Assembly (NCBI GenBank): GCA_964016875.1
Contig: OZ024724.1
Location: forward strand, 27,565,962-27,629,961
Length of the DNA stretch: 64,000 bases
Direction: 5' to 3'
Source of the DNA: Fallopia convolvulus
Taxonomy: Eukaryota > Streptophyta > Magnoliopsida > Caryophyllales > Polygonaceae
Shown one piece after another: positions 36,387 to 46,263 of this stretch (its first letter is position 1; each line of letters starts with the position of its first letter). Below the pieces are notes generated by a model that did not search any database, was not told the origin of the DNA, and saw only the letters and a program-made list of their open reading frames with translations. Position numbers and translations under genes: made by a program.

Positions 36387-36754
36387 ATATGTTTAAAAAT
36401 TCAAAAAACGTGCATTTATTGCAAAGCCCTACCGGTCATATTTGTTGCCCGCTCTTTTTAACCTTACACACATTAAATTCGAACTAAAACCCTTCAACAC
36501 TCCCCTCTCTTCTCTTCTATCCTCTTCTTCTCTCCAAAAACAATCAACAACCATGTGGTCCATGTCCAATGAAGATTTGCATAACTATAATTTGTCGGAG
36601 AACTCGCTTCGAATAGAGCACAACGAGGTAATTATTTCATACCAAACTCATTTTAGTTTTGTGATTTTAATGTTTTATCTAGTAGGCCCTCGTTTTAGGT
36701 AACAATATACAACGCAACAATTGTTTTTGCCTTTTCAATTCAATTTGGTAAGGA

Positions 36755-36826
36755 AACGGGACGCAACCCTTGTTCTTTAGCCTTAACGGCCACAACCCTT
36801 TTAGCCTTAACAGCCCTTTTGACAGC
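36755..36826. repeat. Degenerate core array in transposase intron 1
   Basis: AGCCTTAACGGCC at 36779 and AGCCTTAACAGCC at 36803, 24 bp apart, with a weaker copy 24 bp upstream. The same spacing as the other arrays, inside the intron 36628-36846. Confidence 0.65.
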
Positions 36827-37032
36827 TTTGTTCCCCAACATTACAGGAGGAAAATGAGGTATACATTGGGCTAAATGATCTTCAAATAAACGATGAGAGT
36901 ACGTATCAAAATGTGTCGGACACGTCAACCATATTTGGATTTCCGAATTATGTCCAGAGTACACCGGTTGTCGGATTCCCATCTCATGCTCCATTTCCCT
37001 CGGGGCAATTTGTTCATACACCGGACTACATG

Positions 37033-37272
37033 CAGTCTACACCGGCCATGTTCGGATTCCCGGGGTTTATACAAGTACAGCCGTGGCAAGTACAGTCTAC
37101 ACCGGCCATGTTCGGTTTTCCACCTCATGTAGCAGCACCGACTGAGCACGTATAGTCTACACCGGCCATGTTTGGTTTTCCATCTCATGCACCAGCACCG
37201 ACTGACCACGTACAGTCTACACCGGCCATGTTCGGTTTTCCTCCTCTGAGTAGTCATCCGCAGTTTGCAAAT
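37033..37272 (+). repeat. 60-bp coding tandem repeat in the transposase N-terminus
   Basis: Four units start exactly at 37033, 37093, 37153 and 37213, each encoding QSTPAMFGFP plus ten more variable residues; a degenerate unit lies at 36955. The third unit has a C-to-T change making TAG. Confidence 0.85.
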
Positions 37273-38631
37273 CACACAAATGAGGTTGTAGAGGAGGTGT
37301 CGGAAGATTATTCGCATTTGTTTACCACTGATACAACATTTGAATCCCGAGAGGAGGCCATTTTTTGGGTTAAACAAGTCGGTATCGAAAATAACATGTG
37401 CATAATAATAGGTCGGGATAGAAAGTCAGATATGACTCATCTTGGAAAGACATGGCTACTTTGTGAGAGAGAGGGCAAGCACACCCCCATCGAAAAGCGA
37501 AAATAAGTCAGCTCGCAAGAGGTGCCAGAACAAGAAATGTGGATGTCCTTTTAGATTAAAGTGTCAAGAGAAGCCTAGAGGAGCATGGAAGATTGTTGTT
37601 GTTCATGCTATTCACAACCACAAGATTGGTTCCAGTTTGTATGGCCACCCACTAGCGGGAAGGCTCACACTTGAGAAGAAAGATGTGCTAAAGATGATGA
37701 CACGTAGCAATTGTACAGCAAACCAAGTTGCATGTGCATTGAATGAATTCTCGTTGAACTAAACCAGCAAAAGGCAAGTATACAATGAACGGTATAGTGT
37801 ACGAGGGCTGATCTAATGGAAGGTAGAACAACAGTCCAAGAATTCTTCCATAAAGCTAGGGAGGCAAGGTACTTTATGAGACACTTGGAAGATGAGAAGA
37901 CGAAATGGATTACGAATCTGTTCTTTGTCAGCCCTGATTCGATATCTCTCCTCCAAGCATTTCCCTATGTTTTACTGTTGGACTCCACATACAACACAAA
38001 CAAGTAAGTAATGTGAAAATTCGACAAGTGCATTTACTTTTTAAGTCTAAGGGCTAACAAGTGCATTTCATACAGGTACAACATGCCTTTTTTGGAAATT
38101 GTCGGGTTCACGTCCACGTGGAAGAACTATACAGTGGCAGGTGCATTCTTATCCAACGAGCGTGAGGTAGACTACACTTGGGCTGCACAACAACTTCTAG
38201 AGCTTTGCGAAAGTGTGAAGAGGACGCCCACTTGTATGGTGACAGACAGAGTGAAGGCTTTGATAAATGCACTGGATGTCTTATTTCCACGTTCAAAACA
38301 CCTCCTCTGAAGGTTTCACATTCTAAAGAACATCGAAGGAAGAGCAAAGAGCATCACCAAGAATGCCACAATTGCAACATCCTTCACACATGATTACCAA
38401 GCATTGTTTAGAGTAACAAGTGTGGAGCGCTACAATAGAGAGTTGGCTAGAATAGAGGCAAAGTGGGATGCTCGGAAAAATCTCGTTCGATATGTCAGAA
38501 GCGAGTGGCTTGAGCCGTATAAGACAAGAATTGTGTCAGCTTGGACAGATAAGGTTTTAAACTTTCAGTGCAGCACAACAAACAGGTATGTACACTATAA
38601 TCTGATTTTTATCCAAGTTTTCTTTTAACAT

Positions 38632-38788
38632 AGCCGTAACGACCCCGGATCAAATGGCCGTAACGGTCCCAGATCAAATGGCCGTAACGGCCACCGATCA
38701 AATGGCCGTAACGGCCACCGATCAAATCGTCGTAACAACCACAAGTGAAATGGCCGTAACGGCTATTTACAGTAGGGCCTTTACGGCT
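38632..38788. repeat. Core array in transposase intron 2
   Basis: Seven units start at 38632, 38656, 38680, 38704, 38728, 38752 and 38776, exactly 24 bp apart. Core GGCCGTAACGGCC is followed by an 11-bp spacer such as ACCGATCAAAT. The whole array lies inside the intron 38586-38841. The central A makes it the reverse complement of the left array core. Confidence 0.9.
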
Positions 38789-39601
38789 TGTTCTGCAAAA
38801 AACATCATTGCGTTGAGCTGATTATTGACATTCTGTTATAGGGTGGAAGGACAACACTCAGCATTCAAAGACTGGTTGACTACAGGTCACGTGAGATTGG
38901 ACACAACATTTGATCAATATCATTCCTTATTGCAGATCCAAGTGAACGAGATCAAAGCTTCTTTGAATCGGTGTCGTTTCAGGATGATGTCTCAGTTGAT
39001 TGGAGTTGACATTTTCAGAATGTTAAACTACATAGTCTCAGACAAAGGAATGAAGATTCTGATGGACGAGTATGAGAAAGGGGAAGATGCACACCTTGAC
39101 CCTAATTGCAGATGTCTGTTGCCAGTCACACATGGGTTGCCATGTGTCCACAGCATTGCACGATATGTGTTTCAGGAGACGCCAATTCCACCTGATGTAG
39201 TGCATATCTTTTGGCGAACACTTGACCTAGACACGCCCATATTGCCTAATGAAGAGGCGAAAGGCACAAAGCGCAGAGTTGCAAGATCACTGATGGATGA
39301 CTTCATGAACAACGAGTTCTCTGAAATGACAGCTGATGAACAATACAATTGTGCTCATGATATCCGCAAGCTAGCCCGAGCAGATAAGAGGAAAGTAAAA
39401 GAACCTGTAGTTCGAAAGCCAAAGGGAAGACCCAAGAATAGTCCAAACAAAAAAATTCTATGTGAGTGGGAGCAAATTGACAAAGAGCTGGACGAGACTC
39501 CTCCAAAGAAGCCTAGAGGGCTGCCCCCAAAGTACCCAAGTCCACCCCCAACTTCATCTGAAAAGAGCTCTCCTAGCGCTCCACCACATACTTTGGATCC
39601 A

Positions 39602-40885
39602 TCACCCGGTCCTTTGCAGTTCATTCCGGTGTGTATGAAGGAGTTCTTTAGGGGTCACTCCTCCAAAGAACCTCGAGCACTCACCAAGGCTCCTATACAG
39701 ATGAGCTAGTGCAGCAGAAGCCCAAGATGTACTTTGTACATCCTCGTGATCTTGTACCATGTCCAAGTATGTGATAGGGATCCAATGCTGAGACTTGTCA
39801 GGACAGATAGTCGACGCTATCAAGTACAGTAGAAAACCAGAAGCGATAGTCTTAGAAGAAAGGTTGTTGTTCGCGTCCATGCAATACTCCTTCAGACATA
39901 CATGTGAAACACCACCCTTATCAAAATTTGGGCGGCTCATCCAATCCTCATCCATATCGAAGAACTCTGCGAATCGGGATCTCTGAGAGCCTTCAGCATC
40001 ATCTGGTAGAACTGCCTCCCCGTTAATCGGAAGGTCGAGGATGAGCGCAACATCATGAAGTGTGATCGTCATCTCGCCCCATGGCATATGGAAAGAACTG
40101 GTCTCTGGATGCCATCGCTCAATAAATGCATCTATAAGGCCAATATGCACCTGCTGATGCATAATACTCTGCAGATGGGCAAGACTGCTAGCCCACACAA
40201 TATCAATCCAGTCGCCATCTCCCGCCTGTGGCTAGTCTGCCAGCTGGGTACGTCAAAACTGATACTTGAGAGGACCTCAAGGACGCTCCTGTAATACATT
40301 AAAGTACAAAACATATTTTAATTTTAAATTCGAACATAAGTATCAAACATTATTATCAAACATTTTAAGTAGTTTACTTACATTGCCAGCGTATATGTGG
40401 TGGGCCACATGCTCCTCGAAGCCCAACAGTAACTTCGGGATCTCCGGGCCTCCCGGTGCAGAATGTGTGAGCAACGGCTCGATCCGACGTCGCTGACCGG
40501 GTCGGGTCTGTCTCCTCTGTCTAGACCCTCCCGTCGGAGCTGGGACAGGGTCTGCGCCTCGCCTGCCAGCCCCTCGTCCCCCAAGTCCTCGTCCCTGCCG
40601 AGAATGTGGTGTCGGTGCAGTAGGTTCATGGATGGTTGTCTGATCCTCAACAAAATGTGAGCTACTCCCCGTCTCGTGCTGTGAGGAGTCGAACAAGGTC
40701 CGACGCTGCCCTCGTGTGAAGTGGTAGGGTAACACTGGAAAGGGCTGAACCTCGGGGCCACAGGGACCTCCGGAACCTCCGGGGCCACGGGATTCGGGGC
40801 CACGGGAATCAGTGCCATCTGCTCGATCCGTGTTCCATGACGTCGATAACGAGCAGATCGGGTCTCTAAACCCGTCTCTAAGCAC
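39602..40885 (-). pseudogene. Plant mobile domain (MAIN-like) gene of the MULE
   Basis: Exon 1 (40885 to about 40382) encodes an Arg/Gly/Pro-rich leader ending HVAHHIYAGN and a GTAAGT donor. Exon 2 starts at about 40288 after TATTACAG. A frame change near 40200 leads into the domain: LIDAFIERWHPETSSFHMPWGEMTITLHDVALIL, then DLPINGEAV and SWASAALAHLYRSLG. After that a GTGAGT could be a further donor; otherwise the frame ends at 39602 inside the transposase 3' end. Plant mobile domain proteins (MAIN, MAIL) act in silencing and genome stability, and the domain is known to ride in MuDR-like elements. Here it is probably broken by the frame change. Confidence 0.75.
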
Positions 40886-40953
40886 CTCGATGTCTGAAAA
40901 TATGATCCAACTTATTCAAATTATTCAGCAAACACAAATGTTGCAGTTCGAAA

Positions 40954-41158
40954 GGCCGTCACGGCTGTGCGATGACAGGCCGTCACGGCCATTCTTCATC
41001 GGGCCATCACGGCTATTCTTCATCTGGCCGTCATGGCCTTTTGAACAATAGCCGTCACGACCATTCTAGCATAGACCGTCACGGCCATGGCTGTCTTGGC
41101 CATCACGGCCGCGAACGCCATGGCCGTTACGGCCGAAGACGACATGGCCGTTACGACC
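40954..41158. repeat. Right array of GGCCGTCACGGCC cores
   Basis: Nine units start at 40954, 40978, 41002, 41026, 41050, 41074, 41098, 41122 and 41146, exactly 24 bp apart. The central base is C in the first seven and T in the last two. Spacers vary (ATTCTTCATC-like in two). Confidence 0.9.
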
Positions 41159-41644
41159 GTGTCGTCTTCAACCTCCAGCCGCGCGATAGGCACGGTCGGG
41201 CCTCGCTGTTTTTTACTCGATTTTAACCTCCGATCACCCTAATCGCTTCCTAATAGGTTTTAATCTTACAAAATGGGTTCCAATCTTTAGTATAAAGCCT
41301 AATTTGCATAATTTTTGAGCAAAACATGAAAAACTTTAAAACCTTGATCTACAAATTCAATGGAATTAAAATGGATGAATTTGTACAAAACTTAACATGA
41401 TTTGAGTGAGTGTAGTGGAGAAGTGCACTAAAAGCTTGATTTTGAGTCTTGAAACACCTTGAAATGGAGTGTATTAGCTAAGAGAGGAAGAAGGCTTTGG
41501 TGTGCTAATAGGGAGGAGGAAGAAGATGGGTAAAATGAGAGGGGTATGTTGTGTAAATTGTAATAAATTTTAATTTATATGTAATAGGGGGTAGGGTGGG
41601 TGCCAAATAGCCTTTGTAGGGTGGGTGCCAAATAGAAAGGGCCT

Positions 41645-43677
41645 AAAGATAACATGTTTATCCGAATCCATTATACTAACATGAAAACCAATGATAAAAT
41701 GGTAATCATTTTTGCTTAGGCGCCGCCAAGGGTACAAGACGAAGATCAGCTTTGGATTAAGTTGAAAGGTTTCATTTAGAATTGAATGAGACGGTGTTTG
41801 GAAACGCCACCCACGTGCAGAATGGGGCTGAATTTGTGCTAGCCCGCGCAAAGGAATACAACAACGCTTGGCCGCTAGGAAGGTTGGGACGTGCGCGCCG
41901 AGCAAAATTGAGGTGATGGTCGCCTGGAACCGGCCCCCCAATGGATGGATTAAAGTTAATTCGGATGGATCGGTCAATGGCGACGGCATGGCCACTGCGG
42001 CTGGTGTTCTCCGCGACAACGAGGGCAACTGGCTCAGCGGATTTGTTCACAACATTGGCCGTTGCATCGTCCCCATGGCCGAGTTGTGGGGAATCCTTAA
42101 TGGACTAAAACTCGCTTGGGAGAGTGGCCACCATTTTGTTGAGTTTGAATCGGACTCCTTACTGGCCATCAGACTGCTCAAGAAGAAATTAACCCCGTAC
42201 CACCCCCTTTCCAGCTTGGCGCTACAATCCCAAGGCTTCCTTCGCCGGAATTGGAGCGTCAGGTGTACTCACGTCTTCAGGGAAGCGAACTATGTCGTCG
42301 ACTCCCTTGCCAAGCTTGCCTTTTCTTTCCCCCTTGGATTGCATGTTCTTGTCTCCCCGCCTTCTTATATTTTGTCTGTCTTACTTGACGATCTTGGGGC
42401 TAGGGCTCGCCCCAGACTCATGTGTAGCTAGCCCTTTTCTTTGTTTCGCCTGAAAGGCCTCGGCCTTTCATCACCAAAAAAAAATAATCTACCCAAAGAT
42501 CAGCTTTAAATTAAGTTGAAAATTTTCATCTAGAATTGTAACCTACCTTGTATCTTAATGGGAGACCTCAACAAAATTTAGCACACGGATAAAAAACATG
42601 GGAGTGTAAATCCAAACCATTCCCGCCTTGAACGGCTCATCAATTTTACAAAAATTGTGGCGTATGTGATATTCCTACATTTGGCAATAAATTTACTTGA
42701 AGAAGATCCAAAAACCTCGAAAACACTACCTTTGAGAAACTAGACTGCACCTAAGTCAACAACTAGATTATCCAATGGTACCCGTCTATAGTGACCAAAA
42801 ACCACGCTTTCTCATGTTCAAATCACAACCCAATCTTGTGCGATCTCCCTATGGAAGTTCCATTCAAAGCGTAGCCTTTCAAATTTGAGATGATGTGGAC
42901 CTCTAGAAAGGATTTCCAAAACGTCTCAAGCAAGCTTGGCGTCTCAACGCGGGCGGATCACACATGTTTAATCTCACAAAAAACACAACTACTAAAAACA
43001 AAACCGAAAGCATGGAATGAACAAACGTTTGGAAATATTTTTGAACAAATTAAAAAACTTGATGAAGATCTGCTTCACATTCAGAAAGATGTCATTCAAC
43101 ACAAAAACATGCATCTAATCCAAAAGCAAGAAAGATTGTCGAAGAAACTATCATGCCTCGTTAATTTCCACAACTCCTATTAGAAACAAAGAGCAAAATG
43201 CACCTACATTAATTTAAATGACAAAAAAACCAAATACTTCCACTAGATTGCAAGTGGCAGAAGGAACAGAATTAATATCAAAGAAATCCGAACAGCGGAT
43301 GGTACGCAAATCACAAGACTATAAAAACATCATAACGTACAGAAATTAAATGAGGCTTCCAAAACCGCTTTCGGACTTTGAAAATAAACCATTGAAAACT
43401 CCAAAACATGACCCAAACCATCCAAAAAGAAATAACCGATGCAGACAACATAGAACTCACAAAACTAGTATCGAACATTGAAATTAAGAATACTATGTTC
43501 GATATCGGGGATACCAAATCCCCAGGCCCGAACGGAATGTCGGCAAGATTCTATAAAAAAATATGGAAACATTGTTGGCCCTGACGTTATCAAAGTTGTT
43601 AAAAACTTTTTTCATACGGAAATTTTTTTAAAACAAATAACCACTCTTTTATAAAAGTACTGCCCAAATACAAATGT
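41645..43677 (+). pseudogene. Decayed LINE (endonuclease to reverse transcriptase start), split by a second LINE
   Basis: Left piece 41645-41784 reads IRIHYTNMKTNDKMVIIFA and DEDQLWIKLKGFI. After the insert the frame resumes with IKLKIFI, NCNLPCILMGDLNKI (an endonuclease motif) and PTFGNKFTWRRS. A linker follows (ORF 42890-43183, KAWNEQTFGNIFEQIKKLDE), then the RT start SPGPNGMSARFYKKIWKHCWP and HSFIKVLPKYKC before the TRIM-like unit at 43678. Many stops. Confidence 0.75.
41785..42494 (+). mobile_element. 5'-truncated LINE 3' end with RNase H domain and poly(A)
   Basis: The fragment carries an intact frame 41868-42431 with a plant LINE-type RNase H domain (PPNGWIKVNSDGSVNGDG, AELWGILNGLKLAWESG, ESDSLLAIRLL, HVFREANYVVDSLAKLA). 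It then has a short 3' untranslated region and an A-rich tail (42475-42484). It is flanked by 44-bp direct repeats at 41741-41784 and 42495-42538 (38 of 44 identical), taken as the target duplication in the older LINE. Confidence 0.75.
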
Positions 43678-43990
43678 TGTTATATTAGCCCAGCAGGTTC
43701 CATCCTAAAACCAATTGAAAATAGTAGGAGTAATCCGCTGAGTTATATATTAGTCCAATTTACTTCACTCTCCACTTTTAGATGCGGGATGAACATATTC
43801 TAACATGCCCCCGCAAATACAACTAGGGAAATTGGTCTAGTTGACACATGACAACACAACGGGGTGGGCCTAGGATCGAGTGAGGCCGTTAGGGAAATAG
43901 CTCTGATACCATGTTAGATTCTAGGGACCGAAAGAACGGGTGATGTGTCGGGAGTTTTTTACCAGAGGCGGAGCGAGGGGGGGCGAAGGG
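43678..43990 (-). mobile_element. TRIM-like unit with iMet primer site
   Basis: A 128-bp LTR-like block 43678-43805 (TGTTATATTA...TTCTAACA) is followed by a 106-bp interior. On the minus strand the interior starts with TGGTATCAGAGC (43911-43900, tRNA-iMet primer site) and ends TTGCGGGGGCA (43815-43806 region, polypurine tract). The second LTR (from 43912, TGTTAGATTC) does not align well with the first, so the element is diverged or chimeric. Confidence 0.5.
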
Positions 43991-44280
43991 GGGCGGTCGC
44001 CCCCTCTCTCGCTTTGAATATTATATATAATAGGTTAAATTTCCAATATGTGATAATAAAATTTCTTGTCTCAGTGGAGAGCACCCACTCTTGTTAGAAG
44101 AAATCCCGTGTTCGAATCTTCCCGGTAGCCATTCGCCCCTCCCACTCTTCTTACTTTTTTCGTCTTGGTGAAGAAAGGGGGACCCTAGTCTTTTTACTTT
44201 TCAGTTGCCCACCATTTATAAGTAATTAGATTTTTCGTTTTTTTTTAATTTATTTCAACCACAAAAAATTAAATTAAACT

Positions 44281-44538
44281 ACCTAGATCTTTATTATGGT
44301 GAGCAATTTTAAAATATTAAAAATTTTAGTTAATAATTAAAATATAATTAATTTATTGTAAAGTAAAAATAAAAAATTTATAGATATGACTAATTATTTA
44401 TTTAATAATTACCTAGATCTTTATTATGGTGAGCAATTTTAAAATATTAAAAATTTTAGTTAATAATTAAAATATAATTAATTTATTGTAAAGTAAAAAA
44501 AAATTTGTAGATATGACTAATTATTTATTTAATAATTA
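44281..44538. repeat. 130-bp AT-rich tandem duplication
   Basis: Copies 44281-44410 and 44411-44538 begin ACCTAGATCTTTATTATGG and are nearly identical apart from the length of an A run. No coding potential. Confidence 0.9.
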
Positions 44539-44717
44539 ATAATAAATTCTTAATTAATTACACATATTTTCCCTATTAGAATGGAGATAAGAATTTAATT
44601 TTCGTTTACATATTTAATTTTCTTTTACTTACTTTATGTAAATATATTCTTAATTACTATTTACTACCCATTACCCAACCATTATATATTGACATTTATT
44701 TGAAATATTTGTTTTTA

Positions 44718-44718
44718 A

Positions 44719-44752
<34 letters not shown>
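44718..44752. repeat. (AAT)n microsatellite
   Basis: About eleven consecutive AAT/TAA units in an AT-rich stretch. Confidence 0.85.
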
Positions 44753-45162
44753 TATTATTGTATTTATCAATTCTCGTAGCTTACTCGTTTCCCAACCATT
44801 ATTTATTTGAAATATTATGTTCATTGTATAACAACGTTTTATCTCACAACATTATTGTGGTTATACCCTTGGCATATTAATAGAGGCAATAAACGTTGAA
44901 GGAAAGATCGATCTAATCGTTCGACTCGTTGTCATATCAAGTCATGTCATGTTTTGTTTATGCTTTTAAGTTTTAACTTGTGCTAACATAAACTAACAAC
45001 ATTCGGCGGTGGTTACCCTTGTGGTCTACACCAAACAAGATTACCTTCAGGTCTACTCACGAGATTATCCTTCGGGGTCTACTCAAACATCTTGATTACC
45101 CTTCGGGGTCTACAAGAGCCGAATCTAACCTTCAATTAACAACACTAAATAAAACTAACAAT

Positions 45163-45176
45163 CTTCAACGTTTATT
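45163..45176 (+). other. Candidate self-complementary priming site of the copia
   Basis: CTTCAACGTTTATT, two bases after the LTR end ..ACTAACA, exactly complementary to LTR bases 44888-44901 (AATAAACGTTGAAG). It differs from element A/B by one base pair changed on both sides. Confidence 0.65.
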
Positions 45177-45222
45177 TATTGTTTTAGTTTTTGTTGTTTT
45201 ATGACTTGCAAGGCAATTGATA

Positions 45223-46263
45223 ATGGCAAAAACGAGTGAATCATCGATCAAGGAGATGGCCTCTAAGTTCGTGAAACTCGAAAACTTTGAGGGCCTGAAT
45301 TTCCGTCAATGGCAAAAGAAGATGCATTTTTTGCTTACTTCTTTGAAAGTGGTGTATGTGCTTACAACACCATGCCCAGAGATACCACCCCCCATACCGG
45401 ATGTGGTCGAGAATGAGACCGAGGAACAAAGCCATCAAAGGCAAGCCATAACGCTAGAACATAGAAGTTATGGGAAATGGGAGAATGACGACTACATATG
45501 TCGTTGTCATATCTTGAATGGTATGGCAGACTCCCTCTTCGATGTGTATCAAAACTACGAGTCCGCTTGTGATTTGTGGGAGGCACTCGAAGGGAAAAAT
45601 TTGGCCGAAGATGCTTCGTCCAAGAAGTTCCTTGTTTCTAACTTCAACAACTATAAGATGGTGGAGTCTAGACCGGTGATGGATCAATACCATGAATTGG
45701 TACGCATATTGGGTCAACTTACCCAACATGGAATTGCTATGGACGAGAATTACGTCGTCCCATCCATAGTGGATAAGTTGCCTTCTTCATGGAAAGAGGC
45801 AAAACATCTTCTCAAACATTCTAAGGAGGACATGAATCTTGTCCAACTTGGCTCCCATCTTTGGATTGAGGAGGAGTTCAAAATGAACGATAAAGGGAAG
45901 ACGAATGAGGACAAGACCGCCCATTCGGTGAACACCATAGAGGCGGCTAAACGCAAGGGCAAGGGCGCCAAGTGGTCCAAGCGGTCCAAGGGTGGTAAAA
46001 TTAGTAAAGGCGAGAAGCGTGTTTCCAAAGAAAAGCCTAAGGGAACATGCTGGAATTGTGGCAAGGTTGGTCACATGAAACAGGATTGCGAAGCCAAACC
46101 CGTGCGTAAAGACAAGGGCGCGCCTACGCCTAAGTCGGGCTCGGGCGCTAGCCACGAGCAAGGTAATCCAATGGAACTTGGTTTATATAAAAGTGATTCA
46201 TTGTTTAGTGTATCTAAAATTGATGAATGTCTTGTCTTGAAGGATGAGAATCTAAATTGGTAG
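45223..46263 (+). CDS. Copia Gag
   Basis: 346 residues from ATG 45223 (MAKTSESS) to TAG 46261-46263. The N-terminal half is a UBN2-type gag (LENFEGLNFRQWQKKMHFLL, LWEALEGKNLAEDASSKKFL, LPSSWKEAKHLL). A Lys-rich stretch follows, then a CCHC zinc knuckle CWNCGKVGHMKQDC. It would package element RNA. The TAG replaces a Leu-like codon directly before the protease motif LDSGATTHVC, so it probably broke a once continuous gag-pol. Confidence 0.85.
   Translation: MAKTSESSIKEMASKFVKLENFEGLNFRQWQKKMHFLLTSLKVVYVLTTPCPEIPPPIPDVVENETEEQSHQRQAITLEHRSYGKWENDDYICRCHILNGMADSLFDVYQNYESACDLWEALEGKNLAEDASSKKFLVSNFNNYKMVESRPVMDQYHELVRILGQLTQHGIAMDENYVVPSIVDKLPSSWKEAKHLLKHSKEDMNLVQLGSHLWIEEEFKMNDKGKTNEDKTAHSVNTIEAAKRKGKGAKWSKRSKGGKISKGEKRVSKEKPKGTCWNCGKVGHMKQDCEAKPVRKDKGAPTPKSGSGASHEQGNPMELGLYKSDSLFSVSKIDECLVLKDENLNW

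Larger units (their letters stand above)
36553..39709 (+). pseudogene. MULE transposase gene (FAR1-like N-part, MULE domain, SWIM finger), broken
   Basis: Exon 1 36553-36627; intron with AG at 36846; exon 2 from 36847. A 20-residue repeat (STPAMFGFP core) starts at 37033, 37093, 37153 and 37213; the third begins with TAG instead of CAG (37153-37155). A frameshift falls in the FAR1-like zinc region (about 37490-37510, CGCPFRLKC nearby) and further breaks near 37760-37815. Then come the MULE DDE-type domain (LLLDSTYNTNKYNMPFLEI across the intron 38007-38075, MVTDRVKALINALDVLFP, a TGA after SKHLL where Cys is usual), the intron 38586-38841, and a SWIM finger (CRCLLPVTHGLPCVHSIA). It ends in a basic GRPKN (AT-hook-like) and Pro-rich tail at 39709. 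The gene would excise and insert the element; this copy cannot make a full protein. Confidence 0.8.
36180..41640. mobile_element. Mutator-like element with transposase and plant mobile domain gene
   Basis: It contains a FAR1/MULE-type transposase gene (plus strand) and a plant mobile domain gene (minus strand) arranged tail to tail. Arrays of GGCCGTNACGGCC at 24-bp spacing lie in both flanks and both transposase introns. Ends are approximate: on the left, DNA changes from the ZRSR2-like 5' region near 36180; on the right, LINE sequence starts near 41645. I found no convincing long terminal inverted repeats or 9-bp target duplication, so it may be a non-TIR MULE or have decayed ends. Confidence 0.7.

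Noticed and set aside
38632..38788. Regular 24-bp repeats resembling a CRISPR array
   Set aside because: Units are contiguous palindromic cores with short, similar spacers, lie in a plant transposase intron, and no cas genes exist.
36180..41640. Terminal inverted repeats for the MULE (GGGCTATAT left; AATAGCC and a 20-bp duplicated GTAGGGTGGGTGCCAAATAG right)
   Set aside because: Only six to eight bases match and no 9-bp target duplication flanks them.
43966..44010. hAT-type terminus (CAGAGGCGGAGCGAGGGGG)
   Set aside because: The motif resembles a common plant element end, but I could not find the opposite terminus or an 8-bp duplication.
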